Shown in pieces: positions 32,487 to 44,748 of a stretch of 64,000 bases of DNA. Both the position numbers and the translations under genes were made by a program. Origin of the DNA: Morinoia aosen (Eukaryota > Arthropoda > Malacostraca > Amphipoda > Talitridae); contig CM059562.1 of the NCBI GenBank assembly GCA_030386875.1, forward strand, positions 46,769,757 to 46,833,756. Direction: 5' to 3'. The notes beneath the pieces are model-generated. The model was not told the DNA's origin and did no database searches. It was given only the letters and a program-made list of their open reading frames with translations. How positions within the stretch are numbered: the first letter of the stretch is position 1; each line of letters starts with the position of its first letter.

Positions 32487-35400
32487 TTCATGTAAATCTT
32501 CAATCCTTTTATTCTCCATGTCTGGTATGCAGGTGTACGCAAGCATGAAGGACAATACTATAAATGTGTACGGGGGTTGGAATTCCCTCAGCGTGTGGGG
32601 AGGGGGGGGTCCTAAACCCACCCCTTTCTCTGTATCGCAACAGGAGAAATATTAATTGTCCTATGCAAGCGTACTGTCTGTATATCAGCTTGGAAATTTT
32701 GAAGGAATTCATTTTCAGTTGTCTAAAATTTTATGTTGCTTTTAATTCAGTCAAACAGTCGCTCGATAATTAGGCAGAATTTTCTGCAAGTACAATTCAC
32801 CCCGTGTCATTTTAAGTACGCTCCAATTCTTGGGGAGTAATTTCTAACTTAGAGATCTATGCCGTCGCCTGAGACCGGGCGAGCTGTTGGAAGGGTAATA
32901 AAAGACCGGAAATTTCTTGTGGCGGTGAAGCTGAGCCGCAGTCAGACTATATCTGAGCGCCTAATTCGAAGTAAGTCTGACTGAATTCTGTAAAGCTGTG
33001 TATAATTCTCTGACATTAAGTTTCTCAGGAATAATGAGAAGTTCATTTGACAATATTGCCGGCGTAGACCAGATTTTTTTGTCATAATGGTGAAATTGAT
33101 TAAGTTGAATATTGTCTTCTTGGCGAGTTTCACAACAAATTTAAAAAAAAATAACAGTGTTGAATCTTCTGAGAGCATTTTATTTTCTTGGCCGTGCTAA
33201 TCGTTATAAAATTTGCAAGCTCTGAGGTGCAGCCGGCATTATTAAAATATTTTTGTTCATCATGGGAGAAATTTTTTTTGGTAATCATTCAATGCCTAAA
33301 AGATTTTGTGTGTGTTACAATCTCTAAAGAATTAGATTCAGTCGTGTAGGTACGTGATATGCAGCAGAATTTTCGTCATGTGCTAATTTTCTGCGAGTTA
33401 TTGTGGTGCCTCCCAATTTTGGTACTGATTCCGGCCAGAGCTGGGCCGCTGCTGAGACTGAGTGAGTCGGCTTGTAATGGCATTTCACTGCTTTATTCTT
33501 GCAGCTGCAGTGGGACCATTTTCTGAGCGCCTAATTTGAAGTGTACTTGACTGAGTGTAATCCATGTCCATTAATTTTCGAAATGCTATGAGGAATTGAT
33601 ATTTTTCCGGAATCTTTGCGCCTTTTTTTGTGCCGCTAAGTTGATCTAGTTAATATTGTCTGAGTGAATATTGCATCAAATACTTGCTCTATTTTCTTGA
33701 CAGTGTGTTCGATAAAATTTTTCTTGAGTGCTGAATTTTTTGGTTGAATTTTTCTATGATCTGTACAATTATCAGGTTTAACTGAATTTAGGTGTGAAGC
33801 ATTGGCTGTGGAAATAACGCCTTAAGCTCAGCAAGCACCGCCTTATCTCAAGTGAATCTTTGAAACAAGTTTACATTTTCTGGGCTTTGAGACATTTAGT
33901 AATTAATCTAGTTGGAATTTTCATTTTTAAATGATACCTCGCTTATAAATGATTTGCAAAAATTTTTTTTTGGCCTCGTGTGTGTCAAGCTTCTCCAATC
34001 AGCTTTAGCAACATAATTCACATTTTCATTCGTTGATATTTGAGTGCTTCAATTATTTAAATTGACATCTGCTGAGAAGCAGTAATGGGAATTTTGAGAA
34101 TCGATTTCCTTGCTATCAAAGGGGTGGCAAATTCTTGTTGCAAACTGTTGAATGAATTAAGTGGCGGTGCTTAGGATAAAAATTAAATGTAGTGTTTTAA
34201 AGTAAGTGATGGTTTCCAACGATGCTGCACATTTAGTTCGTGGTCTAATTTTATTCACTTAGATATAAGTGACGCCTCTGCTCGTGTGTTAAGTAAAGTA
34301 AATTCGTCATCCTCTTCTATTCACAAGATCATTGTGCTAAGCTCCAGTACATCAGAGTGAGAATTTAAACGATTGCTTCAATAATAATACACTAAAATCA
34401 TTAAATATTTTGGGTAATTATCCCATGTGCCAAGTATACAATCCATTTCGACCCTGACATGAGTCAATCTATACCTTTATATCAAATTTACTGAGCAGAA
34501 AAATTTTGCTTCCTTAACTTTTATAAATTCATGATGTTTAAAAATTTCCTTTTGATGTGAATTCGACGGTAGAGTGTGGTAATTTAAGATTATTCAATCC
34601 TAGCTGCCTTCAGGTGGGAAGGAATTTTATTATATTAAGTGTCTGTAGATTTTAAGGGAACACGTGGATTAAATGCAATTTTTTGTAGTCTAAACGGTTA
34701 CATGTCGTCAATAAAATAATTTTTCTTTGTCAGTTTGAGCGCGCATTGAATTCTGAGCTTGCAATTTTTTTCGTTGATTGCCCAAATAGGAATTTCAAGT
34801 TAATACTCACCATGATGAATAGAAACTTTTAGTAAATTTGTCAACACTGGAATATACAACCCAGGTGGAGTTATTCCTAAGGTGTTACGGATGGTTAAAG
34901 GAAGAATTTTTCTATGTCAAATTGAGAATTTCATGAAGTCAGCTGCAATACTCGATGTATAAACTTCGTTTTGAAATTAGCCATATCCATTCAATATTTT
35001 TATTAACACTTAAATGATGCTGTCCATTCTCGTCGGTAATTCAAACTGAATTATTGTGTAATACTGAGAGTGTGTTCTTGCTTAGGCAAAGTTAACGAGT
35101 TAGCTTCACGGAAATATGAGCGTTTCACATAGTCGGAAATGTACAATATTCGAGATGGAAACTTTATTTCCTTGTAGATGGATTTAATACAGCGTGAGAA
35201 TTGAAATGAAAAGCATTGCAGTGAATACATGGAATTTATCTTAACAATAAGAATCAGCGTGACAGTCTGCGGTGCAGCGAAGCTATGTAATTTATGGCTG
35301 TTCTGAGCCAAGGCTATAAAATTCTCTTGTGCGTGAAGTTAGGTGTGGTATTACGTGAGGTTGGAATGTAGGATATGAAAGTAGGGAACGTCTGAGAGAG

Positions 35401-35900
35401 TATGATCTGTAACATTGATTTATAAATGTGTCGTGTCAAAAATGACGAGTTATTTGAGTCAAACTGGTGAAGGGGTCAGCGCCGTTGTGTGGGAATTTCT
35501 TGATCACTCTTTCCCCATAATGTTGTTGACGCTGACACTGGTCATTCTCAAACATCATTGGTATACGTCATTAATTTCATTTTCGTTCATTGTCATGTAG
35601 GCATGATAATTATTAGGGTATAAATTTCCCTTAGTCCGTTGTTTAACGACGTTAGTGAAAAACTTTGGAAACAGAATGAGTATATAAATATCGTGTGTAC
35701 GAACGATGTCGTCGAGCAAGGTGGAATAATTTAAATGTGCTGCACTGTCTCTGGGGCTGAGAATCGTATAAAATTTTGTGTCATGTCTATTGTTTTTTTT
35801 GCATTCTTGTGTCAGTGGTATCACAATGTCAGATCGTCTGAAGAGCCTTTCGGCGTAGTAAGATGTAAAGTTTGACGGGTTGATAACACTACATTTTGTC

Positions 35901-36352
35901 TATTTCTGCATTTCTCTCTTATGTGTCGGTGTTGTCATAATGTCTGATCGTTAGAAAAGCCTTCGCGGCAGAGTATAACGTAAAGTTAGACGCCTTGACA
36001 ATACCCAATGTGTATGTGTTTTTTTTTTGATGCGGATTCGGGATTTTGGCCTAACAGGCAATTCTCCTGCTAGTTCGTACGTCATGAGCAAGAATGTGTT
36101 ATTTTCTTCGAAATATTTAGGTGATACTATTTCTGCATTTCTCTCTTATGTGTCGGTGTTGTCATAATGTCTGATCGTTAGAAAAGCCTTCGCGGCAGAG
36201 TATAACGTAAAGTTAGACGCCTTGACAATACCCAATGTATATGTGTTTTTTTTATTGATGCGGATTCGGGATTTTGGCCTAACAGGCAATTCTCCTGCTA
36301 GTTCGTACGTCATGAGCAAGAATGTGTTATTTTCTTCAAAATATTTAGGTGA
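35901..36352. repeat. 226-bp tandem duplication in internal region 1
   Basis: Two head-to-tail copies starting CTATTTCTGCATTTCTCTCT at 35,901 and 36,127. Both contain GATGCGGATTCGGGATTTTG. The same duplication is present in internal region 2, so it predates the array. Confidence 0.9.
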
Positions 36353-36560
36353 TACAACTGATTAGTAACACCGTCGAACGAATTTCGGCTTTGTCTAGAG
36401 TTGGTTGAGGATACCGGAAATTAAATATTTTATGTATGTATGTAGGAATTCTTCGCGTAGCTCACGTCCGCCTCACTCAAGGCAGATTTGAAGGAAACCG
36501 AGGAACAATTCTTACGTTGATCAACCATGTAATGCGCTGTCTTTCGATTACAAAGTAACC

Positions 36561-36833
36561 ATGTTAGACAATCAAACGCGTATTTTACGGAAGGAGATCC
36601 TTAGCAATTTAACGCGCACCTCAGAGGTTTACGTTATGCTAATCGACGAGCAAACTGAGATCCAAAACCTGAAGGTCTTCGCAAATAAATGTGCTTTATT
36701 TTCTACAATTATGATGAAAGAGCTGATGAGCTCCTACGTGGGAGTCCAATGCGCATTTGACGCAGTAATCTACAGGATTTGTCCGCGATTTGACGCAACG
36801 AGGATCTACGGAATTTTCCACGAGTTCACGTGA
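36561..36833 (+). CDS. Conserved small ORF of the LTR element (copy 1)
   Basis: A 90-codon frame starting MLDNQTRILRKEILSNLTRT. It is present in the second internal region with only four substitutions and no stop. It is followed, in another frame, by sequence encoding GSVASP repeats. It resembles no gag, pol or env domain that I know. It may be a shrunken gag or a chance frame preserved because the two copies are recent. Confidence 0.3.
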   Translation: MLDNQTRILRKEILSNLTRTSEVYVMLIDEQTEIQNLKVFANKCALFSTIMMKELMSSYVGVQCAFDAVIYRICPRFDATRIYGIFHEFT

Positions 36834-36900
36834 CGCCAAGGATGAATTTTTTAATGGAAAAACTTCAGTAACTTCGATTCTCAGCAGGGGGCCCTCCCCA

Positions 36901-36977
36901 GGATCAGTAGCAAGCCCAGGATCAGTAGCAAGCCCAGGATCAGTAGCAAGCCCAGGATCAGTAGCAAGCCAGGATCA
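36901..36977. repeat. 18-bp tandem repeat
   Basis: Four copies of GGATCAGTAGCAAGCCCA plus a partial one, open in one frame as GSVASP. Also at 43,985-44,061. Confidence 0.9.
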
Positions 36978-37649
36978 GTCGCAAGCCGAAGAGGAGTAGC
37001 ACGTCACAGGAACAACAACAACAAGCTGTACCTAGGTGCACAGGAGGAGCAACAGCAAGTTTTTGTTGCAAGAAATACGTCTACTCTGAATCACAGGATG
37101 AAATGATAATTATGAGGAAGAAAACTTGAGGTTGGAAAATTACCTCCATTTGAGATTGTGTTTTTAGGTGGATTGCAACCGAGAAAGCTGAAAGGATGTC
37201 TCTGCTTGTAACAAATTCGCCGATTTTTCGATCTCTAATTGATATGTTTATCTATGTCGATGAATTGCCGAGAGCAAGTCGAGAATAATATGTCGTGTGT
37301 GTTTTATTTTGTGCGTTCATGTTGTCCGATTTATGCGTTATCTTTGATGTGTTATTTTCTCCTTGCGTTCTATAATAATGTGTATGAGAAATGTGCGTTT
37401 CAAGTAATTAGGTGTGTGTCAGGTATTAATGAATTTTTTTTACAAAATGCGTCAACATCGGTGTGTTGCAAGAAGGTAAATCATGAGGTGATATGTAAGG
37501 ATATTTTCATGTCGGGAAAAGCGAAGGGATTGAAAAATGGGGGTGAACATTTTCCAATTTTTTTACGTAAGGGATACGTCACGGTAATAATTGAAATTAA
37601 CGGGTGAAAATTTGAACCAACTTTACAAGTTGGCTCAAACTTTTTTCTG

Positions 37650-37664
37650 GGGCGAAGAGGGTAT
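37650..37664 (+). promoter_or_regulatory. Polypurine tract before LTR 2
   Basis: GGGGCGAAGAGGGTAT lies directly upstream of the TG of LTR2, and identically before LTR3 at about 44,733-44,748. This is the expected plus-strand priming site and sets the strand of the element. Confidence 0.65.
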
Positions 37665-39724
37665 TGTCCAGAAATATTACTCTCATAAAACATTTTTGGG
37701 AATTTTTGAGAAATACTCACGTAAAATATATTTTTGGGGAAACATGCTCGTAAAATGTTTTTTTTGGGGGAAATACTTCACTTCATGAAAATGTCAAAAC
37801 CGTTATCACTGGTATTCTTGAGCGTGTGAATAGAGCAACGAAAGTGTACCCGGGTGTAAGGTCAATTCTTCACTGTCGGTCGAAAAACAAGCAGCGATTG
37901 TTTTAGCGATATCTCAAGTGCGAGCTCGACACAAGAAAAGCTGAGCTGGAGAAACGTGTGTATAATATTTCACGGCCTCAAGAGCCCAACATTGATAAAT
38001 GCCAACCTTGCGACCAGCACTTCACCAGACTGAGAGCGCAGGCATCGTGAACGACTCAAACACACAACACACATCGAAGCACACACACACACACACAAAA
38101 CAAGCGCACACATCGCACACAGGGCGAGACTTTGGAGGGCAAAGAGGCGGACGTGACGTATGAACACAGGCCCGCACAACCGGAGCCAATCACCGCTCGC
38201 CAAAGCTATGACGCAAGAAGGTGTGTCTGAGCACACACCAATGGGAGACCCAGACGTGAGAACAAACAAGTATCCCGCCAATCAGGATGCAGATACGGCC
38301 TCTGTAGAATAGAAGCTTCGAGACTGATCTCGAAACAAGGAAGCGAAACGTATATAAGGAGGGTAGATGAAGCCTCTGGAGGGAATTTTTGGGAACGCAC
38401 GTGAGATACTGCGTACGACATCTGCGGGTAGACCACACCGCAGGTCGGCCTCGCCGGCTGGCCTTCTTCTACCAAACTGCAATTTGAAAATACAAGAAAC
38501 TATAAACCAGCCTCGCATCGGCGATCGTCATGAATAAACAACGTCGGAGTCTGCAACGATAACTCAAGTCGTGAGTACTACACGGTCGAGCGCCTGGTAC
38601 TCGGAGCATCTGAGATCTTAAGCGCCGGTCTACGACTGCGATGGAGCACGTAATCAGGAGACACGGAAGTACCCCAGACATCAAATTCCGCTTGATACGC
38701 AACAACGTCGGAGTCTGCAACGATAACACGAGTCGCGAGTCCTGCACGGGCGAGCGCCTGGTACTCGGAGCATCTGAGATCTTGAGCGCCGGTATACGAC
38801 TACGATGGAGCAGCCATGACAAGTGAGCCTGATGGCGGTTAATCTTCAAAAGTGACGGAAAGAAATGTAGGGTGGTGCCGGAAAATCACCGCCGAAGAGT
38901 TGAATGTGTATTATTGAGAAGTTTGGAAAGAGTGATCCACAGTTAAATTAGAGTTCAAAGTAGTTCACGGAATGCGGCATTCAAAGCGGCGCGCAATGTA
39001 TAAATATGGATTTGTGTTTCCTACTGTGGTGGTGTGCTCTTGGCAAGGAGGATGTGTTTCGGTCACAAAGCAAGAGTTAGAGGGTACGTGACCCGAAGCG
39101 TTTATTAAAATTTGAACAACTTGTGGTAAGCAAGGTTCTTTGATTTTTATATTGCATTATTCCAAATGTTTCGTGTTCATGCTAGCCCATTCACGACTAT
39201 GTTTCCTGATTTTATGCACAGTGCGGAAAGTTATTTCGCCGCAATCCTGTAATTGTTGTGCTAGCGTTCATTGTAACAAGGAGAGTAAATTTCTCGTTCT
39301 TTGTGTGGGTCATTACGTTGCTCATGTTAACGCGTTCATCTTGTGCTCATGTTGGCCCAGTCATGCCGCCACGAAGCGTGCGCAAAGCACGATTTATGGC
39401 AGTCATCGGCCTAGACAGCCAAGGTGTGGTTTCCTCATTGTGTCGTGTGGAATTGCCATGTCGTTAAATTCATGCGCATGTTGCTATAACATTTCCCTGA
39501 GCTTTAATCATTGCATTGGAATACTATGTGTGTCATATTCAAATCCACGTGTTTCCCTCAAATAAATTCATGTAAATCTTCAATCCTTTTATTCTCCATG
39601 TCTGGTATGCAGGTGTACGCAAGCATGAAGGACAATACTATAAAATGTGTACGGGGGTTGGAATTCCCTCAGCGTGTGGGGAGGGGGGGGGTCCTAAGCC
39701 CACCCCTTTCTCTGTATCGCAACA
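37665..39724 (+). repeat. LTR 2 (shared middle LTR)
   Basis: 2060 bp, full length, TG to CA, with the TATA box at 38,351-38,358. It serves both as the 3' LTR of the first unit and as the 5' LTR of the second. It carries the segment missing from LTR1. Confidence 0.92.
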
Positions 39725-42700
39725 GGAGAAATATTAATTGTCCTATGCAAGCGTACTGTCTGTATATCAGCTTGGAAATTTTAAAGGAATTCATTTTCAG
39801 TTGTCTAAAAATTTCTGTTGCTTTTAATTCAGTCAAACAGTCGCTCGATAATTAAGCAGAATTTTCTGCAAGTGCAATTCACCCCGTGTCATTTTAAGTA
39901 CGCTCCAATTCTTGGGGAGTAATTTCTAACTTAGAGATCTATGCCGTCGCCTGAGACCGGGCGAGCTGTTGGAAAGGTAATAAAAGACCGGAAATTTCTT
40001 GTGGCGGTGAAGCTGAGCCGCAGTTAGACTATATCTGAGCGCCTAATTTGAAGTAAGTCTGACTGAATTCTGTAAAGCTGTGTAATTCTCTGACATTAAG
40101 TTTCTCAGGAATAATGAGAAATTCATTTGACAATATTGCCGGCGTAGACCAGATTTTTTTGTCATAATGGTGAAATTGATTAAGTTGAATATTGTCTTCT
40201 TGGCGAGTTTCACAACAAATTTAAAAAAAAAATAACAGTGTTGAATCTTCTGAGAGCATTTTATTTTCTTGCCCGTGCTAATCGTTATAAAATTTGCAAG
40301 CTCTGAGGTGCAGCCGGCATTATTAAAATATTTTTGTTCATCATGGGAGAATTTTTTTTTGGTAATCATTCAATGCCTAAAAGATTTTGTTTGTGTTACA
40401 ATCTCTAAAGGATTAGATTCAGTCGTGTAGGTACGTGATATGCAGCAGAATTTTCGTCATGTGCTAATTTTCTGCGAGTTATTGTGGTGCCTCCCAATTT
40501 TGGTACTGATTCCGGCCAGAGCTGGGCCGCTGCTGAGACTGAGTGAGTCGGCTTGTAATGGCATTTCACTGCTTTATTCTTGCAGCTGCAGTGGGACCAT
40601 TTTCTGAGCGCCTAATTGGAAGTGTACTTGACTGAGTGTAATCCATGTCCATTAATTTTCAAAATGCTATGAGGAATTGATATTTTTCCGGAATCTTTGC
40701 GCCTTTTTTTTGTGCCGCTAAGTTGATCTAGTTAATATTGTCTGACTGAATATTGCATCAAATACTTGCTCTATTTTCTTGACAGTGTGTTCGATAAAAT
40801 TTTTCTTGGGTGCTGAATTTTTTGGTTGAATTTTTCTATGATCTGTACAATTATCAGGTTTAACTGAATTTAGGTGTGAAGCATTGGCTGTGGAAATAAC
40901 GCCTTAAGCTCAGCAAGCACCGCCTTATCTCAAGTGAATCTTTGAAACAAGTTTACATTTTCTGGGCTTTGAGACATTTAGTAATTAATCTAGTTGGAAT
41001 TTTCATTTTTAAATGATACCTCGCTTATAAATGATTTGCAAAAAATTTTTTTTGGCCTCGTGTGTGTCAAGCTTCTCCAATCAGCTTTAGCAACATAATT
41101 CACATTTTCATTCGTTGGTATTTGAGTGCTTCAATTATTTAAATTGACATCTGCTGAGAAGCAGTAATGGGAATTTTGAGAATCGATTTCCTTGCTATCA
41201 AAGGGGTGGCAAATTCTTGTTGCAAACTGTTGAATGAATTAAGTGGCGGTGCTTAGGATAAAAATTATATGTAGTGTTTTAAAGTAAGTGATGGTTTCCA
41301 ACGATGCTGCACATTTAGTTCGTGGTCTAATTTTATTCACTTACATATAAGTGACGCCTCTGCTCGTGTGTTAAGTAAAGTAAATTCGTCATCCTCTTCT
41401 ATTCACAAGATCATTGTGCTAAGCTCCAGTACATCAGAGTGAGAATTTAAACGATTGCTTCAATAATAATACACTAAAATCATTAAATATTTTGGGTAAT
41501 TATCCCATGTGCCAAGTATACAATCCATTTCGACCCTGACATGAGTCAATCTATACCTTTATATCAAATTTACTGAGCATAAAAATTTTGCTTCCTTAAC
41601 TTTTATAAATTCATGATGTTCAAAAATTTCCTTTTGATGTGAATTCGACGTTAGAGCGTGGTAATTTAAGATTATTCAATCCTAGCTGCCTTCAGGTGGG
41701 AAGGAATTTTATTATATTAAGTGTCTGTAGATTTTAAGGGAACACGTGGATTAAATGCAATTTTTTGTAGTCTAAACGGTTACATGTCGTCAATAAAATA
41801 ATTTTTCTTTGTCAGTTTGAGCGCGCATTGAATTCTGAGCTTGCAATTTTTTTTCGTTGATTGCCCAAATAGGAATTTCAAGTTAATACTCACCATGATG
41901 AATAGAAACTTTTAGTAAATTTGTCAACACTGGAATATACAACCCAGGTGGAGTTATTCCTAAGGTGTTACGGATGGTTAAAGGAAGAATTTTTCTATGT
42001 CAAATTGAGAATTTCATGAAGTCAGCTGCAATACTCGATGTATAAACTTCGTTTTGAAATTAGCTATATCCATTCAATATTTTTATTAACACTTAAATGA
42101 TGCTGTCCATTCTCGTCGGTAATTCAAACTGAATTATTGTGTAATACTGAGAGTGTGTTCTTGCTTAGGCAAAGTTAACGAGTTAGCTTCACGGAAATAT
42201 GAGCGTTTCACATTGTCGGAAATGTACAATATTCGAGATGGAGACTTTATTTCCTGTTAGATGGATTTAATACAGCGTGAGAATTGAAATGAAAAGCATT
42301 GCAGTGAATACATGGAATTTATCTTAACAATAAGAATCAGCGTGACAGTCTGCGGTGCAGCGAAGCTATGTAATTTATGGCTGTTCTGAGCCAAGGCTAT
42401 AAAATTCTCTTGTGCGTGAAGTTAGGTGTGGTATTACGTGAGGTTGGAATGTAGGATATGAAAGTAGGGAACGTCTGAGAGAGTATGATCTGTAACATTG
42501 ATTTATAAATGTGTCGCGTCAAAAATGACGAGTTATTTGAGTCAAACTGGTGAAGGTGTCAGCGCCGTTGTGTGGGAATTTCTTGATCACTCTTTCCCCA
42601 TAATGTTGTTGACGCTGACACTGGTCATTCTCAAACATCATTGGTATACGTCATTAATTTCATTTTCGTTCATTGTCATGTAGGCATGATAATTATTAGG

Positions 42701-44748
42701 GTATAAATTTCCCTTAGTCCGTTGTTTAACGACGTTAGTGAAAAACTTTGGAAACAGAATGAGTATATAAATATCGTGTGTACGAACGATGTCGTCGAGC
42801 AAGGTGGAATAATTTAAATGTGCTGCACTGTCTCTGGGGCTGAGAATCGTATAAAATTTTGTGTCATGTCTATTGTTTTTTTTGCATTCATGTGTCAGTG
42901 GTATCACAATGTCAGATCGTCTGAAGAGCCTTTCGGCGTAGTAAGATGTAAAGTTTGACGGGTTGATAACACTACATTTTGTCTATTTCTGCATTTCTCT
43001 CTCATGTGTCGGTGTTGTCATAATGTCTGATCGTTAGAAAAGCCTTCGCGGCAGATTATAACGTAAAGTTAGACGCCTTGACAATACCCAATGTGTATGT
43101 GTTTTTTTTTTATGCGGATTCGGGATTTTGGCCTAACAGGCAATTCTCCTGCTAGTTCGTACGTCATGAGCAAGAATGTGTTATTTTCTTCGAAATATTT
43201 AGGTGATACTATTTCTGCATTTCTCTCTTATGTGTCGGTGTTGTCATAATGTCTGATCGTTAGAAAAGCCTTCGCGGCAGAGTATAACGTAAAGTTAGAC
43301 GCCTTGACAATACCCAATGTATATGTGTTTTTTTTTTATTGATGCGGATTCGGGATTTTGGCCTAACAGGCAATTCTCCTGCGAGTTCGTACGTCATGAG
43401 CAAGAATGTGTTATTTTCTTCGAAATATTTAGGTGAAACCACTGATTAGTAACACCGTCGAACGAATTTCGGCTTTGTCTAGAGTTGGTTGAGGATACCG
43501 GAAATTAAATATTTTATGTATGTATGTAGGAATTCTTCGCGTAGCTCACGTCCGCCTCACTCAAGGCAGATTTGAAGGAAACCGAGGAACAATTCTTACG
43601 TTGATCAACCATGTAATGCGCTGTCTCTCGATTACAAAGTAACCATGTTATACAATCAAACGCGTATTTTACGGAAGGAGATCCTTAGCAATTTAACGCG
43701 CACCTCAGAGGTTTACGTTATGCTAGTCGACGAGCAAACTGAGAACCAAAACCTGAAGGTCTTCGCAAATAAATGTGCTTTATTTTCTACAATTATGATG
43801 AAAGAGCTGATGAGCTCCTACGTGGGAGTCCAATGCGCATTTGACGCAGTAATCTACAGGATTTGTCCGCGATTTGACGCAACGAGGATCTACGGAATTT
43901 TCCACGAGTTCACGTGACGCCAAGGATGAATTTTTTAATGGAAAAACTTCAGTAACTTCGATTCTCAGCAGGGGGCCCTCCCCAGGATCAGTAGCAAGCC
44001 CAGGATCAGTAGCAAGCCCAGGATCAGTAGCAAGCCCAGGATCAGTAGCAAGCCAGGATAAGTCGCAAGCCGAAGAGGAGTAGCACGTCACAGGAACAAC
44101 AACAACAAGCTGTACCTAGGTGCAACGGAGGAGCAACAGCAAGTTTTTGTTGCAAGAAATACGTCTACTCTGAATCACAGGATGAAATGATAATTATGAG
44201 GAAGAAAAATTGAGGTTGGAAAATTACCTCCATTTGAGATTGTGTTTTTAGGTGGATTGCAACCGAGAAAGCTGAAAGGATGTCTCTGCTTGTAACAAAT
44301 TCGCCGATTTTTCGATCTCTAATTGATATGTTTATCTATGTCGATGAATTGCCGAGAGCAAGTCGAGAATAATATGTCGTGTGTGTTTTATTTTGTGCGT
44401 TCATGTTTTCCGATTTATGCGTTATCTTTGATGTGTTATTTTCTCCTTGCGTTCTATAATAATGTGTATGAGAAATGTGCGTTTCAAGTAATTAGGTGTG
44501 TGTCAGGTATTAATGAATTTTTTTTTCAAAATGCGTCAACATCGGTGTGTTGCAAGAAGGTAAATCATGAGGTGATATGTAAGGATATTTTCATGTCGGG
44601 AAAAGCGAAGTGATTGAAAAATGGGGGTGAACATTTTCCAATTTTTTTACGTAAGGGATACGTCACGGTAATAATTGAAATTAACGGGTGAAAATTTGAA
44701 CCAACTTTACAAGTTGGCTCAAATTTTTTTCTGGGGCGAAGAGGGTAT
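39725..44748 (+). other. Internal region 2 of the LTR element (non-coding)
   Basis: 5024 bp, nearly identical to internal region 1, with private substitutions and 1-2 nt length changes in homopolymers. It carries the 226-bp duplication (42,983-43,434) and the 18-bp repeat (43,985-44,061). No gag-pol. Confidence 0.85.
43645..43917 (+). CDS. Conserved small ORF of the LTR element (copy 2)
   Basis: The counterpart of 36,561-36,833: the same length and no stop. Function unknown; see that entry. Confidence 0.3.
   Translation: MLYNQTRILRKEILSNLTRTSEVYVMLVDEQTENQNLKVFANKCALFSTIMMKELMSSYVGVQCAFDAVIYRICPRFDATRIYGIFHEFT

Larger units (their letters stand above)
30973..32642 (+). repeat. LTR 1 (5' LTR, with a 390-bp deletion)
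   Basis: Starts TGTCCAGAAATATTACTC and ends CTCTGTATCGCAACA. It is identical in layout to LTR2 and LTR3 but lacks about 390 bp after position 32,272; the deletion has a GTT microhomology at its edges. It includes a CA-rich stretch (31,377-31,415), a TATA box, two copies of a roughly 108-bp block (from 31,851 and 32,014, starting GTCGGAGTCTGCAACGATAA) and an AATAAA signal. Confidence 0.92.
32643..37664 (+). other. Internal region 1 of the LTR element (non-coding)
   Basis: 5022 bp, T-rich on this strand. No tRNA-like primer site is obvious right after the LTR (sequence GGAGAAATATTAATTG). It contains a 226-bp tandem duplication, a small conserved frame and an 18-bp repeat near its 3' end, then a short hairpin (CCAACTTTACAAGTTGG) and a purine tract directly before LTR2. 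It differs from internal region 2 by only scattered single changes. Confidence 0.85.

Noticed and set aside
43780..44091. Minus-strand frame with GLATDP repeats
   Set aside because: It is the reverse reading of the 18-bp tandem repeat in the LTR-element interior.
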